From Marisa cornuarietis (Eukaryota; Mollusca; Gastropoda; Architaenioglossa; Ampullariidae), in NCBI GenBank assembly GCA_004794655.1, contig SMMW01000618.1:2914001-2978000 (forward strand): 64,000 nucleotides of DNA, read 5' to 3'. Positions 12,340-23,671 of the stretch are shown piece by piece. The translations under genes and the position numbers were made by a program. The first letter of the stretch is position 1. Each line of letters starts with the position of its first letter. The notes beneath the pieces are model-generated. The model was not told the DNA's origin, ran no database searches, and saw nothing but the letters and a program-made list of their open reading frames with translations.

Positions 12340-12680
12340 TGTACCCTGGTTCGCATGGTGCAATGACTTTCTTTAAGATATATACTCATACCCTCATTGG
12401 TGAAGAGAAATTCTTGGCTTAACTAACATAGTTACACATAATGGCTCACATGGACACTGTGGAATTCACAATATGCCATGAAATTCTTGTGAAATGTGCA
12501 ACAGGTCTTGAATGGCGTTAACTATGTCCTAGATCTCACTCAAGCCATGACATTGGTGTGAAAATGTCCTCTGGCTCACACTGACTCACACTGGTGCAAT
12601 GGCATTCTTGTAACGGGTGTCCTGCTTCACACTAGCTCAGTGACATTCTTGCTAACTGAGCTCTGGCTCACAGTCAGCAA
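12340..12680. repeat. Degenerate tandem repeat of about 45-50 bp
   Basis: The pattern GCTCACACTGGTGCAATG followed by CATTCTTG and GTCCTCTGG recurs in diverged form about five times. The periodicity is irregular, suggesting an old array. Confidence 0.5.
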
Positions 12681-12809
12681 TCACCTCCTTCCCATCACGG
12701 AAACTCCCCTGGAGCCGCAATCGAGAGTAAGTCAGGGAAGGCAAGGAAAAGTGTCTTGTTTCCAAGACTATAAAGCGATGTCAGGACCCAGTGGACACGA
12801 CTTCATGTT

Positions 12810-12995
12810 TCTTTACCACAGGACTCCTATGCCACCCCTTTATAATTACGGCTCCAGGGATAAAACAACACTTGGGTCTGGACGCAGTTTTATAACTTTG
12901 GAAACAAGATGCTTGTCCTTGAGTTCCCCATGTTGCCCCAGGGCAACGACTTACCCTCGCTTAATAACTACGGCTCCTGGAGAAAAAGCGACATC
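12810..12995. repeat. Degenerate direct duplication about 120 bp apart
   Basis: CCTTTATAATTACGGCTCCA (about 12,837-12,856) recurs as CGCTTAATAACTACGGCTCC (about 12,958-12,977), each with a CATGTT word about 60 bp upstream and an ACTTGGGTCTGG/ACATCTGG word downstream. In different forward frames the copies encode YNYGSRDK and NNYGSWRKSD. The open frame 12,640-13,095 spans both but shows no known domain. Confidence 0.45.
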
Positions 12996-13119
12996 TGGCG
13001 AGGAGATAACAGCGAGTGCAGGAACGGCAATAAAAAAGAACAAAGAAAAGACAAGTTATTCGACAGAACATATTGTGTTTATATCTTCGCAATGATGACA
13101 ACATTCTCCCATTGCACAT

Positions 13120-13150
<31 letters not shown>

Positions 13151-13470
13151 TACTCACACACTCACACACATGCTCGTACCCACATAACATGTACAAACCT
13201 AATTATATGTATATGCCAGGGTCCTGAAGTACATGTGCTGACAGCAATAACAGCGACACAGCAGGTGGTGGCGACAGTTGTAAAAAAGTGGAGACTACAG
13301 AAATGAAGTCTTCAGTTTCTGTCTGTCTCTTTATATATCTATATTTCTGATTTAACATCCGTCTCTATGATTTTATATTTAACCCACTTTTGGTGCTACA
13401 TTTTTGCTTTAATCTGTGTAATAAATTGCGCGCACACACACACATGGACACACGCACACACACACACACA
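13120..13470. repeat. CT/CA and CA microsatellites
   Basis: A CT run (13,120-13,139) flows into CA-rich sequence to about 13,171. A second CA-rich run lies at 13,431-13,470. The sequence between them has no recognisable feature. Confidence 0.9.
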
Positions 13471-14781
13471 TATTGCTTGTCTGTCTGTCCGTTCCAGTCT
13501 TTCTCCCTTTTTTCTTTACGCTCTTTTCCTGTTTGCACTTTTTGTTCATCGGTCTCTCACTGCCTCTCCCAGTCTCTGCCTACTTCCATGGCTCTGTTTT
13601 TTGTCTCCCTTTTCATCTTGGAGACTCACATTTTCCTCCATCTCCCCCTTTCTTAACCAGTTATGCAAAGAATCTGCCGTCCCAAAAAAAGACTGGCAAA
13701 GAGGACCAGAAAGTCCTCCCCGAAAGGATAGTTTTTAAAGACAACAATCCACGAAAGGAAAAGGAAAATTTGCTCGCGTGTTTTGTTTTTGCGCCGTCAT
13801 CGCTTATTTCCTCCATCTTTCTGCACGCTTTTATTGAATCTGCAAACACAACCTTGTCCCTCTCTGCGATATGCATTCTCATTGCATTTGAAAGCTGGAA
13901 GACACTGGACGTCCATCTCTGGCTTGTTAGTTCGGAGATCGGGCTTCAGAACTCGGTCAAAACTCGTCCAGGATATTCGGGGCTGTCCTTTTTTTTCTTA
14001 TTCTTTCTTTTTTCAACATACATTTCAGCTTCGGTCCATCAGACTGGCTGGTTTTGTCTGAAGACAGATCTTTTTTTCGCTTGCATGCCAGTCTATGGGT
14101 TTCTCTTTACCACCACGCGCATCAGGCTCGCTACTCAGTTTTCGATCACTTGTCTTTTTTGTGGTGTATTATCAATAAATATTCCACCGAGCACGTCAGC
14201 ACGCAGCCCTCATCACGGCGCTCGTCATGGCGCTTTTGTTTGTTGACCAATTTTTTTCTTCTTTTTTGTTTTTTGGTTTTGTTTTGTTCCCAAGGCAGAG
14301 TGCCGCGCTTGTCACAAATGCTCATTTTGTCAGTCCATTGCACGTGTCAGAGTAGAGTTCAGTAGACTACATCTGAAGGCTCTTATTCTAGTAGAGAGTA
14401 ATTATGCAGCTCACACAGCTACAACTATTCAACGGCACCCGTGGGGGCTGGAAGGAATATCAGTTCGCTATTCTGATGTTTATTGCACTTGTTTGTTATA
14501 CAGTCTGTTCCATTTGTCTGTCTATTCCGGTTTTCAAGAACTTATTGTGTTTGCTGCTGTTTGCTATCGATACAATTTGTGATAACATGTTGAATTCCTC
14601 GCTTTCTTGATGTTTTTTGGTCGAGCCCTTGTCTCTCGTCGAGTGGAGGTGCAGTTGTTAGGTAGTTCCTCCATAAAGTTGTCTGACCTGTCGTCGACAT
14701 GTTGTTCGGTGGCCGAGGTTCGTCTGCAGTCCTCGGTAGTTAAGTTTTCCTCGTTAATTTTGGGTCTGGCGTATTTCTTTT
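13471..14781. other. Pyrimidine-rich region with a long but unsupported open frame
   Basis: A forward frame stays open from 13,473 to 14,246, the longest in the window. It begins without an ATG and has no in-frame ATG until near its end, and its hydrophobic character follows from T-rich DNA, which disfavours stop codons. A central polar part (KKTGKEDQKVLPERIV) is the only piece not explained by composition. No domain was recognised and I do not call a gene. Confidence 0.35.
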
Positions 14782-14809
14782 AGAAGAAGAAGAAGAAGAA
14801 GAAGAAGAA

Positions 14810-14879
<70 letters not shown>

Positions 14880-14898
14880 TGCTCTATGCATGAGTGTA
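14782..14898 (-). repeat. Compound AGA/ATG array, possible tail of a minus-strand retroposon
   Basis: AGA units (14,782-14,810) join ATG units (14,811-14,879). On the minus strand the flank reads CTCATGCATAGAGCAC running into CATCATCAT, comparable to the core-plus-CAT-tail layout at 6.8 and 37.8 kb. The array is certain; the retroposon link is weak. Confidence 0.6.
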
Positions 14899-16302
14899 CT
14901 TTTACTTACTTTTAAGTCTGTGAACCTAAGACATCCTTCAAGCACCGATCTGGTGCCTATTTTGACCGTTTGTCTGTGGTCACAGCAATCGTTTATTGCA
15001 CTTTTTGAGAAAAAAATTTCGTTCCTCTGGAACTTTACGTGACGACTGATAACAATAAAAGTTCATGCGAGGCCAAGTACCGGTGGTGTCCGATGTAAGG
15101 TGACCTGGCGATGTCAAAAGGCATGCAGGAGGTGAAAGACAGACAGACAAGACAAGGAGCTGAGGACAGGTAGATCTGCTGTTTGTTCCCCCCATCAATT
15201 ATCCTCCCGAGCCGAGACAACCTGTGTCCAACCAGGCAGAGTGTGATCTTGGCAGTAGCAGGAACACGAGTGTGTGTGTGTGTGTGTGAGTGAGTGTGTG
15301 TGCGTGTGTGTGTTCACCCGCGTGCGTGCACGGAATCGGCGAGCTGCCCTGTTTTTCTGTAATAAACAAAACACTAGTCACTGGGTCTCCCCAGCGTTGA
15401 AGGGAGTTGTTCCTAGCCCTGTAGTCAACGCGTTTTCCGCGAGACTGACGCCAGACTCAGACATTTGGCATATTTTCTTCTAGACGGGATCGAAGCAGTA
15501 CACACTTGTTCACTGCTTTATTCATCCCTCCACCTCTCTATCTCTCTCTCTCTCTCTTACTCTCACCTTCGTGTAAAAGGGAAATTTGGTCTCGGTGTTT
15601 TAAAAAAAACTTTGCACAATATCTCAGTACAAAACGTAGACACAATGTACAACGGCCGCCTTTGAAAACTCGAGCTCATTTACAGAAAATGTCTATGCCT
15701 CGTGTACAGTGATCATCTTATGATTGCATGCCATAGTTTTTTTTAAGGCTAAGCCCAGTGAATCAAGAAGTTAAACACAGAATGAACAGCATGTTGATTA
15801 TTAACAAACTCAACACAACATTCTCATCCCTCCACCAAAATGTATTCCAATTTTTACATCAAATTTTCTTTAAGAAAAGCTGAAAAAAAGGTTTAAGAAA
15901 GAAGACACGTGGACGAACCTAAATCTTGATGTCACTGAAGGTAACAAAACAGGGGGCTGTAATTGCTAATACTAATTAAGGTTTTGCCCTTTAAATGCCT
16001 ACTTCTGCGACAGTTGGGAAAATGAGGGTTTGGCCTCTTTCCAAAACACAAATGAGACTTGCGATGTTCAAAGGTTTGTATCTAGTGAAACAGTTCACTC
16101 AGATTAAGGCAGTTAGTATCCTGTTGGGAGCTAAATCAACTCACATGAAAAAAGTTGGCCTTTTTACGGGGTTTAAAACCTGAAGAAACCTGTTTAACTC
16201 TGATTAGATTGTGGGTTTAGCGTGGATAACATTTAAAAGGGAGGATGATCGGAAAGGTGGGTCTTTGCAATTTAAAACAAAAATAGCTATCAAACACTTG
16301 GT
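14899..16302. other. No gene seen; TG-rich array at 15,270-15,313
   Basis: Apart from the imperfect TG/GTGAG array and a CT run near 15,540-15,558, no coding, RNA or transposon signal is visible. Small frames on both strands near 15,000-15,500 overlap one another and have no domain. Confidence 0.4.
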
Positions 16303-16910
16303 TCATAGTGTAAGCAGGTCATAGTGCAAGCAGAGACTTATAGTGTAAGCAGGACATAGTGTAAGCAGAGAGTATAGTGTAAGCAGAGACCTATAGTGTG
16401 AGCAGGACATAGTGTAAGCAGAGACTATAGTGTAAGTAGAGACTTAAAGTGTAAGCAGAGACTTATAGTGTAAGCAGAGAGTATAGTGTAAACAGAGACT
16501 TATAGTGTAAGCAGAGAGTATAGTGTAAACAGAGACTTATAGTGTAAGCAGGACATAGTGTAAGACTTATAGTGTAAGCAGGACATAGTGTAAGCAGAGA
16601 CTTGTAGTGTAAGCAGGACATAGTGTAAGCAGAGACTTATAGTGTAAGCAGGACATAGTGTAAGCAGAGAGTATAGTGTAAACAGAGACTTATAGTGTAA
16701 GCAGGACATGTAAGCAGGACATAGTGTAAGCAGAGGCTTATAGTGTAAGCAGGACATAGTGTAAGCAGAGACTTATAGTGTAAGCAGGACATAGTGTAAG
16801 CAGAGACTTGTAGTGTAAGCAGGACATAGTGTAAGCAGAGACTATAGTATAGAAGGACATAGTGTAAGCAGAGACTATTGTGTGAGCAGATACTTATAGA
16901 TACTTATAGC
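16303..16910. repeat. 600-bp minisatellite with core TAGTGTAAGCAG
   Basis: More than twenty copies of the 12-base core TAGTGTAAGCAG alternate with two spacer types, GACA and AGACTTA, giving a mixed period of about 16 and 19 bp and a common higher-order period of about 35 bp. Deviations such as TAGTATAGAAGG and GTGTGAGCAG appear toward the ends, as expected if the array is homogenised from its centre. The minus-strand frame repeats MSCLHYKSL. Confidence 0.97.
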
Positions 16911-17587
16911 AAACATACTGTAGCCCGGTTTCTCCCACTAACTCTACAAGCTGTGATTTTTATTATCTTTCATTCGCTCACTTTATGTGAGTCAAAATAG
17001 TTCATGCGCGGCGTCAGTGTAGCAAACAAATAATGAAACACTTGTACTCCTTCCCAAACCTGACAGGTTGACAGCTCACGACAGCTCATTTTCGGTAAAA
17101 AATAAAAAGCGGGGAGTTGGGTCGAGTTAAGAACCGAGATAAAAAGTACGGAGGTGCCAGCAGCCAAGCGACTCCTTTCCAGCATCTCCTTCCATTCCCC
17201 CTCTCTATCTCTCATTCCTTTGTTTCTCTGTCTCTCATTGCCTTGTCTTTCTGTCTCTCATTCCCTAATCTCTGTCTCTCACTCCCATAACTCTCTGTCT
17301 CTCACTATCCCGTAGGCTATGTTCTCCAAACTTCCGTCGTAACCCAAATTTTATTTGCGTACTACACGTGTGTTGACTTATTTTCTCAGCAGTGTTTTTG
17401 TCATTCAGAACGAGTGGTAATATTTTAGATATTAAACATGATCTGAAACAGTTTACATCAACTAAACAGAACCCTTGACCGATCTCTGACAGAATTATTC
17501 CTGCCAGAGGGTGTGACGATCGGACAAACAGACAAACAGTGTGGCTTTGCATAGTTTTCATCCGCCGCCCGCCTGCCAAGCCCCTCT

Positions 17588-17747
17588 GTACATCTCTCTC
17601 TATATATATGTTCATTTATTTTCTCTATATATCTCTGTCTTTCTCTCTCTCTCTATATATATATATATATTCATATATTGTCTCTGTTTATCATTGTTTC
17701 TCTCTATCTAGTCTCTATATATGCACACACACTTCCTCTTTATTCAG

Positions 17748-17778
<31 letters not shown>

Positions 17779-17950
17779 CCCTATCCATCTCTATGTACAG
17801 TCACTATATTTATCTCCCTCGCCATCTTTGATGGTCTTCATATCTCACTACTCCATCTCTAATTATGGCTTCTATATTTCTCTTTCTCTGTCTCTGATAT
17901 AGTCGTTATATAATCTCTCTATGTCACTGTCTCTGTCTCTTCTATCTTTC
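17588..17950. repeat. CT/TA-rich compound repeat
   Basis: CTCTCT and TATATA blocks alternate several times (longest at about 17,645-17,670 and 17,750-17,778). The Ser/Leu/Tyr/Ile-rich frames are artefacts. From 16,911 to 17,587 nothing is recognised except short CTCTGTCTCTCATTCC words repeating at about 17,205-17,310. Confidence 0.85.
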
Positions 17951-18157
17951 CTCCTCTCTACTCTTCCCAGGTGTGTGTCATTCTGTTTGCCTACATTTCT
18001 GTCGGCTTACTGTCCCACGAGTCTGTCATTCTGTTTGCCTATAGCTCTGTCGGCTCTCTGTCACATTTGTTGCTGCAGAGACCGACATTCCGCAGAGTCA
18101 CTATGGAGCCAAATTAATGTCCGTCTCCCTTTACTTGGTGTTGCGGCAGTAGATAGC

Positions 18158-18194
18158 GTGTGTGTGTGTGTGTGTGTTTGTGTGTTGTGTGTTG
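18158..18194. repeat. TG microsatellite
   Basis: TG repeat with two interruptions; the Val-Cys frame across it is an artefact. Confidence 0.9.
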
Positions 18195-18239
18195 AGCTGG
18201 TAGAGGGGGGAAGAAGGAGAGGGGGGATGATGGTCGAAT

Positions 18240-19055
18240 CGGCCCCGTGGCCGACTTTTGGTCCCCATAGGGGATCAATAGCTTGCCAGAAGCGCTGGCC
18301 CGCGAAAGCAGAAGCCAGACGCCGGCGGAGCGAGAGGCCCCCATGCATTTAAGGCGCAAGTTGTCAAGAGAAAAGCCAATTTTCTGTTTTTGTGCGCCTG
18401 GTCCAGGAAGGCCTCTCCACCAGCCCTTGCGCTTGGGCCACAGACCGAGCAGCCTCCGCCGCAGTGGTTCTCGCACGCTCCTTGCTGCTCGTTGACTCCA
18501 CGTGCCTGCAGAGACTGCAGCGAGTTCAATTACACTTTCAATTTTCCTTTATATGCTGAATATGCTCTCAATTTGTATTCAGAGACTGTAAAACTTCAAG
18601 GGGGACCTAACTCGCGGCTGCTTTGTGGAGGAAGTTTACCCCCCCCCCACCCAACTTTCTGCCTCCTCCTTGTTTTTTCTTCTCCTAATTGTCTTTGATG
18701 GAAATGGAGGTCCGTTTTTTTTTTCGTCGGCGTTCTCTTAGTGCGGGATTTATTGCTCGAGTGGGGAGGTAGCACGGTGATCGAAGACTAGAAGAAAAGG
18801 GCCGATGCAAAATTCGATTCCTCCATTTAGCTAATTAGTGGCGATTGCCGTATTTTACTGGAAGAGGCGAAGGTAATGCCGGGTTGTAAGCGCGTGTTTG
18901 AAATGGCGACATTGACAGAGCGCAGAGCAAAGGTTTGCCACGCTGGCCTTACGAAAGAATACGATCTAGCAGGACGCCCAGCTTAAATCGTCCTGCGTCT
19001 GGCCATCAAGAGACCTTTTACTTGCCCACCTGATAAATTGCACGGTGCCTTTAAT
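18240..19055. promoter_or_regulatory. GC-rich island, possible developmental enhancer or promoter
   Basis: About 800 bases free of simple repeats and clearly richer in GC and CpG than the flanks. Visible words include the palindrome TCCCCATAGGGGA (about 18,260-18,272), POU/octamer-like TATGCTGAATATGCT and ATTTGTAT (about 18,554-18,582), and AGCTAATTAGTGG (homeodomain core, about 18,830). No frame on either strand looks conserved; several are open because the DNA is GC-rich. A weak tRNA-like fold around 18,763-18,824 is discussed under rejected items. Confidence 0.25.
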
Positions 19056-19064
19056 GAGAGAGAG

Positions 19065-19114
<50 letters not shown>
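19056..19114. repeat. GA-TG-GA compound microsatellite
   Basis: GA units, then about 15 TG units, then GA units again. A CA/AT compound array follows further on at 19,711-19,742. Frames on both strands between them (19,298-19,600) show no recognised domain. Confidence 0.95.
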
Positions 19115-19963
19115 CAATACAATTTGTTCAGGGAGAAAAAATATGACATTTTGCTTGAGTGAGCTTTATTGTCGACGATTAAAACCTCTTAATTGCTCTC
19201 TGAAATAATTGTTCCTGAAGAGGACGGAAACTGCAATTTTTTTCATCAACAAAGATTAATTTTATTTAGACTAAATAAAACGATATATATGAGCGCATCA
19301 CCTTGTTCTTAATGTCATGTTTAACTTGGGCAAGTCTATAATTAAGACCAAAACAGGTGCAGCTGACCTTCTACAAGAAACGAAGCTATACTCAGATACT
19401 GGTTTGGTTTTATCCTCCGGAATCAGTGAGTGGGCACAACCAAGCCTAGGCGCCACATCAGGGGTCACTAGCATCTGTTTTCGGTCCCAGAGGCAGAATT
19501 TCCTTGTAATGCACAGACCCCGGTCAGGATGGCGGCAATTTTGCAAACAAGAATATGGAATAGAGTAAGCTTTTGTCGCACTAATGTGTACAGGAGACAT
19601 TCTTTAACTGTCAGCTCCCGCATTCATCTGTAACAAAAACGTAGAAGTAGCTTCCATACTTAGGTGACCAGAATACTTAGAAACACCTACATATATATCG
19701 GATATTGCGCAAACACACACACACATATATATATATATATATCCATTAAAGCTACTGCATTATACAACATGGCCGAAAAGGGCTTCAGTTCCTAACATGT
19801 AGATCCAAGAAAACCGTTAGGACTATTGACGACTGTTAATGTTAGTTCTGCTTCTCAAGCATCTCGGAAGCACAACATTATGATATTGAACGTACGTTCA
19901 CAAGATGGGAAATTTGTGTAAAAAATCGCACTCAGAATTAAAAAAAAATTGTACTGCCGAGTT

Positions 19964-20017
19964 CCGACGTAGTTTCAACTGTGTTGACGTCGTTTCGACG
20001 TATGATCGACGTGACGA
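19964..20017. promoter_or_regulatory. Cluster of GACGT (CRE half-site) motifs
   Basis: CCGACGT, TTGACGTCG, TCGACGT, TCGACGT and GTGACGA follow one another within 54 bases at roughly 10- and 20-base spacing. GACGT is the core of CREB/ATF sites, and the second copy is an almost complete palindrome. It could equally be a short decayed tandem repeat of a TTTCGACGTNN unit. Confidence 0.35.
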
Positions 20018-21261
20018 CTTAATTCCTAGGTTGTTTACGACCAAATAAGGCGACTACATTGTTAGAAATAAAATTTGGAGGGCCAGTTGACAATCATGGG
20101 GTCGTTAATGAGCAGCTGTAAGTAATCAAACTGGTCCTTGCTATTTGTGTCTGAAATGTGCCTTGAAATTGTCAACAAACGTTCGGTTAAAAAATATGTT
20201 TTGTTTGCTTGGCGCGATCTCGACAGTCAGTTGTTGGGAGTTGTAAATTAACGTGAATCACAACAGTAACAAAACAAAAGAAAGCAGTTCTTTAAGTTCA
20301 AAATTCTCTTTATTGATTGAAAATATTGTTTATCTATTGCATTAAAGCAAGAACTGAAATTTTAAAACTTGATAATGTATTAAGCTTTGTTTGGCGTGTC
20401 AAGAGAATGGAAACAAATATGGCAAATAGTAAGACCTGGCTCAGAGCTCCCTCCCTCTCTCTCTCTCTTATTACATTTTAAAACTAGTTTTTTGATTGAC
20501 CTAGATACCGGACATGTTATTGAATACACTGATTTAAATAATGTTTTCTACCACTGCGTTACCTAATACACTTATCTTCACACAGATCATAACATGTAAT
20601 GACTTCATTTCACACTGTTTACCTACATCCCTTCACACCTTCATCCATTGCTTTACGTTCTACTCTTGTACCTCATCTTTATGTTGTTCAGTGTGTCTAC
20701 GTGTCTCACCCTCCACTGTCTGTTATCTTTCATTTATTATTAGTAGTCTGCGCATAGAGTGTGATCTATTTTGGTCGTGATGCTGCGCGTTGTAAGTTCA
20801 CATTTATTATTATTACCACCCACCCACACACACACCCTTCATCACGCGAAAACATTTCTGCCACTCTGCAAACAGTTGAGTAGGGTTTTGAGGGGGCTAG
20901 AAGAATGTCTTATGTGCTCAGCAGCTTGAGAAAGTCTTGATAAAAACAAGAAAGTGGAAAAATAAACTCTGACTACGGACCTTGTAACCCCCGGGTACTT
21001 TGATGGCCGCAGAGATGATGACCGGTTTCTTAGACTGACGGTCTTATTCGTTCTCCGACTATCTTATTTCTGAAGTAAGAGGCTAAAGAACACCCTTGAC
21101 CTCACTAATATAGACTGAGGTGACAGTCATCCTTCTCTTGTCCTCTCCATTTATTTGACTTTGGGACTCCAAAATAGATTGTTTTTTTCCCCTTGCATTC
21201 ATATTCCTTGTCAGATTTTTTACACAGAAACAACAAATAGCAAAGTCCTTCTTCAGCTTAC
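20018..21261. other. No gene seen
   Basis: AT-rich sequence with a short CT run at about 20,451-20,468 and CA-rich words near 20,818-20,838. No domain, RNA or transposon end was recognised. Confidence 0.4.
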
Positions 21262-21368
21262 CCCTCCCTCTACACCTTCCACCAGAATGTCGGCAGATGC
21301 TTACAGAAACCATCAAATTATCTAGAGCTGTTGGTTCGCTTGTTGCTTTTGCCAACTTTGACAAGGAG
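21262..21368 (-). CDS. Candidate internal exon, function unknown
   Basis: On the minus strand a long pyrimidine tract and GTGTACAG acceptor precede 107 bases ending in GGGAGGG before a strong GTAAGC donor. Only one of the three frames is open; it gives 35 residues including KATSEPTALDNLMVSVSICR and ending GGRCRGR. The exon would start with the third base of a codon and end with the first. An upstream acceptor (TTTAG) would lengthen it by seven bases. Codon use is not strongly biased and I recognise no family, so chance remains plausible. Confidence 0.22.
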
Positions 21369-22254
21369 CTGTACACTAAACAAGTCAACAAAAAGAGACA
21401 AAAAAAGAAATGAACCGTGACTGGTTTCAACAGCACACGGTGGAGTTTTTAGGTTGGGGTGGTATGCCGATGAGTGTCTGACTGTATGGGAAAAGGTCAG
21501 AAGATGTCGAAAACAGCTCAGGTTTCAGTTATGTTTGAGTTCTACCCTCCGTGTTTCTAGACGGCTACCGAATGGTATTGTAATTTTACAAAGAACGAGT
21601 TTCAACTTGGCCTCAGGCGAAGAGGCTTATCCGTGTGTACCATCACAAAGTCAAGAACAGAATCAGCGTCTGATCCGAAACACACCATCAGCCACTGAAA
21701 ACCCAGACTCAGCACTTGCTCTTTTGTTCTGCTTTTTGTTGTTGTTGTTGCCTGTTTTGTTCTTTTACGTGCTTTTTATTTGTAGTTTTTTTAGTATTAA
21801 AACAAAGAATCAGGATTGTCTATCAACTAGACTCCGTCAAAAGACAGGTTCACGGAACTGCAATTTATTTATGAATGTTTGAAGCTGAGGGATGCAAGGT
21901 GGGGAGGTAATTGCGATTGACAATGTTCTTTATCATAAACGAAATATTAAGAAATCATTTACAACATATTAGCAACGAATTCACTCACCAAATCCAGTTT
22001 TTCGACAGAAATTTTATACATAAAATAATTTCAAACATATGCAAATTAAAGAATTAGAATGTATCTGAAAGTATCAATAAATTTAATAGAATTGTCATCT
22101 CATGTCTTTTCTTTCATAAAGACTTCGATTTTTATTTCAAAGAAACAGAAGCAACGCAGACGACACACATTTAAGTATAAATAATGTACTTTTGCTTATA
22201 CATTGGAATGCAATATATCCATAAAACAAAATGCAATATAATATTTACATTAGA

Positions 22255-22556
22255 CACACGAAGTACTACATATAGGAATAAATAAATACACGTATAAATA
22301 TAGAAACACAACACTTGCATACATAAGTAAGACATTTGCACATATAAATACACCGGCATCAATAGATACAGGACTTGCAGGAAAAAATACACTTGCAGAC
22401 ATAAATACATTTGCATATTTAAGCAGGAAACTTGCACATATAGGTCTGACACTTGCAGACATAAATACATCATTTGCACATATAAACACTACATGTACAT
22501 ATATATGACACAGGCAGACATAAATATAACAGGTATAAGTACGACTCTTGCAGACA
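22255..22556. repeat. Degenerate minisatellite, about 20-22 bp unit
   Basis: Variants of ACTTGCAGACATAAATAC recur about a dozen times with small length changes (TTGCACATATAAATAC, TTGCATATTTAAGC). The minus-strand frames repeat LCLQV or MYASV motifs because of it. Confidence 0.8.
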
Positions 22557-23078
22557 TCTCATTTATGATCCCATCCCTACTTTCTTCCTCACTCTTTTTC
22601 TCTCTGTTTTTCTCGCTCTCTTCTACCGTTCGTTGATATTGTAACCGACCTGACAGTGAAGGAAGTTTTTATCTCTCCCCCTCTTTACCTTTTCACCTGT
22701 CCTCCTGCCTCGTAGAAAACGACAGCGATGTTTATTCACCTTCAGAAAACCAGTATCTCTTCTGGAATGTGTCTCATTAACCTCTTTTGCTTGTTCAGAA
22801 AGGAAAATGAACTATTAAAAAAATATCAGTCCAAGAAAACTGCAAACGTAAGGGAAAGCCGGTAAAAAAAAAACTGTCTCCGATCGACTCTGGACCAACT
22901 GACTGCATATAAAAATAAAAATTCTCATAAAGCGAGGATGTATTAAAGGCTTCTCTTACTCAAATGTCTTCGTATCTTTTCCATGCAAGCGGATAGAAAA
23001 TTGCTGCCTCCGATTATGGAAATGTTATTGGAGAATGATGGGGACATTACTCGAGTCTTTTAAGGGCTAAAACTCATC
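22557..23078. other. No gene seen
   Basis: Ordinary AT-rich sequence between the minisatellite and the MITE. It has a pyrimidine-rich patch near 22,580-22,620 and no coding or RNA signal. Confidence 0.4.
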
Positions 23079-23367
23079 TACCGTAAAGTTCGGTCTGTTG
23101 AGCGCACCTGTATATAAGCCGCACCCATTAAATGTACAAGACATCTCTACTATATTCACAAATCAGTCACACTGGTTTATAAGCCGCAAATATATTCAAC
23201 TTTTCAATGGCCATGTCGATCGCTTTTAACTTGAAAGCTCTATTGTAGGCCTTTTGTGTCGTTTTTGGTCTGATGAGAGTGTGTGGTGGAGCAAATATTT
23301 GGATGCTTCAATTAATCCACAAACAAACCGCCTCAGGGTTTAAAGCTGGGGACAAAAGTTTACGGTA
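23079..23367. mobile_element. MITE-type DNA transposon, 289 bp
   Basis: The left end TACCGTAAAGTTCGGTC and the reverse complement of the right end, TACCGTAAACTTTTGTC, agree at 14 of 17 positions. Reading TA as the duplicated target gives TA flanks and CCGTAAA inverted repeats. Inside, the word ATAAGCCGCA occurs twice (about 23,114 and 23,179). From memory, non-autonomous elements with TACCGTAA ends and ATAAGCCGC words are widespread in animals, including fish; I cannot name the superfamily with certainty. There is no transposase, so it depended on a helper element. Divergence between the ends shows it is old. Confidence 0.75.
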
Positions 23368-23671
23368 ATGATAATTAGAAACAAAGTGATCCAGCAAATA
23401 ACAAAAGAGCAAAATGTGTAGCGTACGTTGTCAGAAAAAAGGATTTATTAGGAGAAGTACGATTTTTTATGTTTGTTAATTATAGACAAAATGTAGACAA
23501 GGAAAGAGAGAGAGAGTGTGAGAAAGAAGATTGTGGGATGGGATAGACTGACCTAAGTAAAGATCACGAAACCTTTGGAAACACTACACGATGTCATGAG
23601 TACATCAAAGTGTCTAGAAGTCTGGGGTAGTTGCCCTGGTGACAGCAATGTCTGTCGGTTCCCGGGTGCAG

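Noticed and set aside
13473..14246. Longest open frame in the window (257 codons)
   Set aside because: It has no ATG at its start and none until near its end, lies in pyrimidine-rich DNA that disfavours stops, and shows no domain.
18763..18824. tRNA-like fold (GGGGAGGTAGCACGG to TTCGATTCCTCC)
   Set aside because: A partial acceptor pairing and a B-box-like TTCGATTCC are present, but the D and anticodon arms do not form and the B box lacks its GG. Too weak to call a tRNA or SINE.
19530..19545. Match to the 5' end of tRNA-Leu (GTCAGGATGGC)
   Set aside because: Only 11 bases match, and no B box or cloverleaf follows.
21083..21436. Small secreted Cys-rich protein with a signal-like start
   Set aside because: The hydrophobic leader comes from a poly-pyrimidine tract and the frame lacks an ATG at its start. 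The splice-site reading of an internal exon explains it better.
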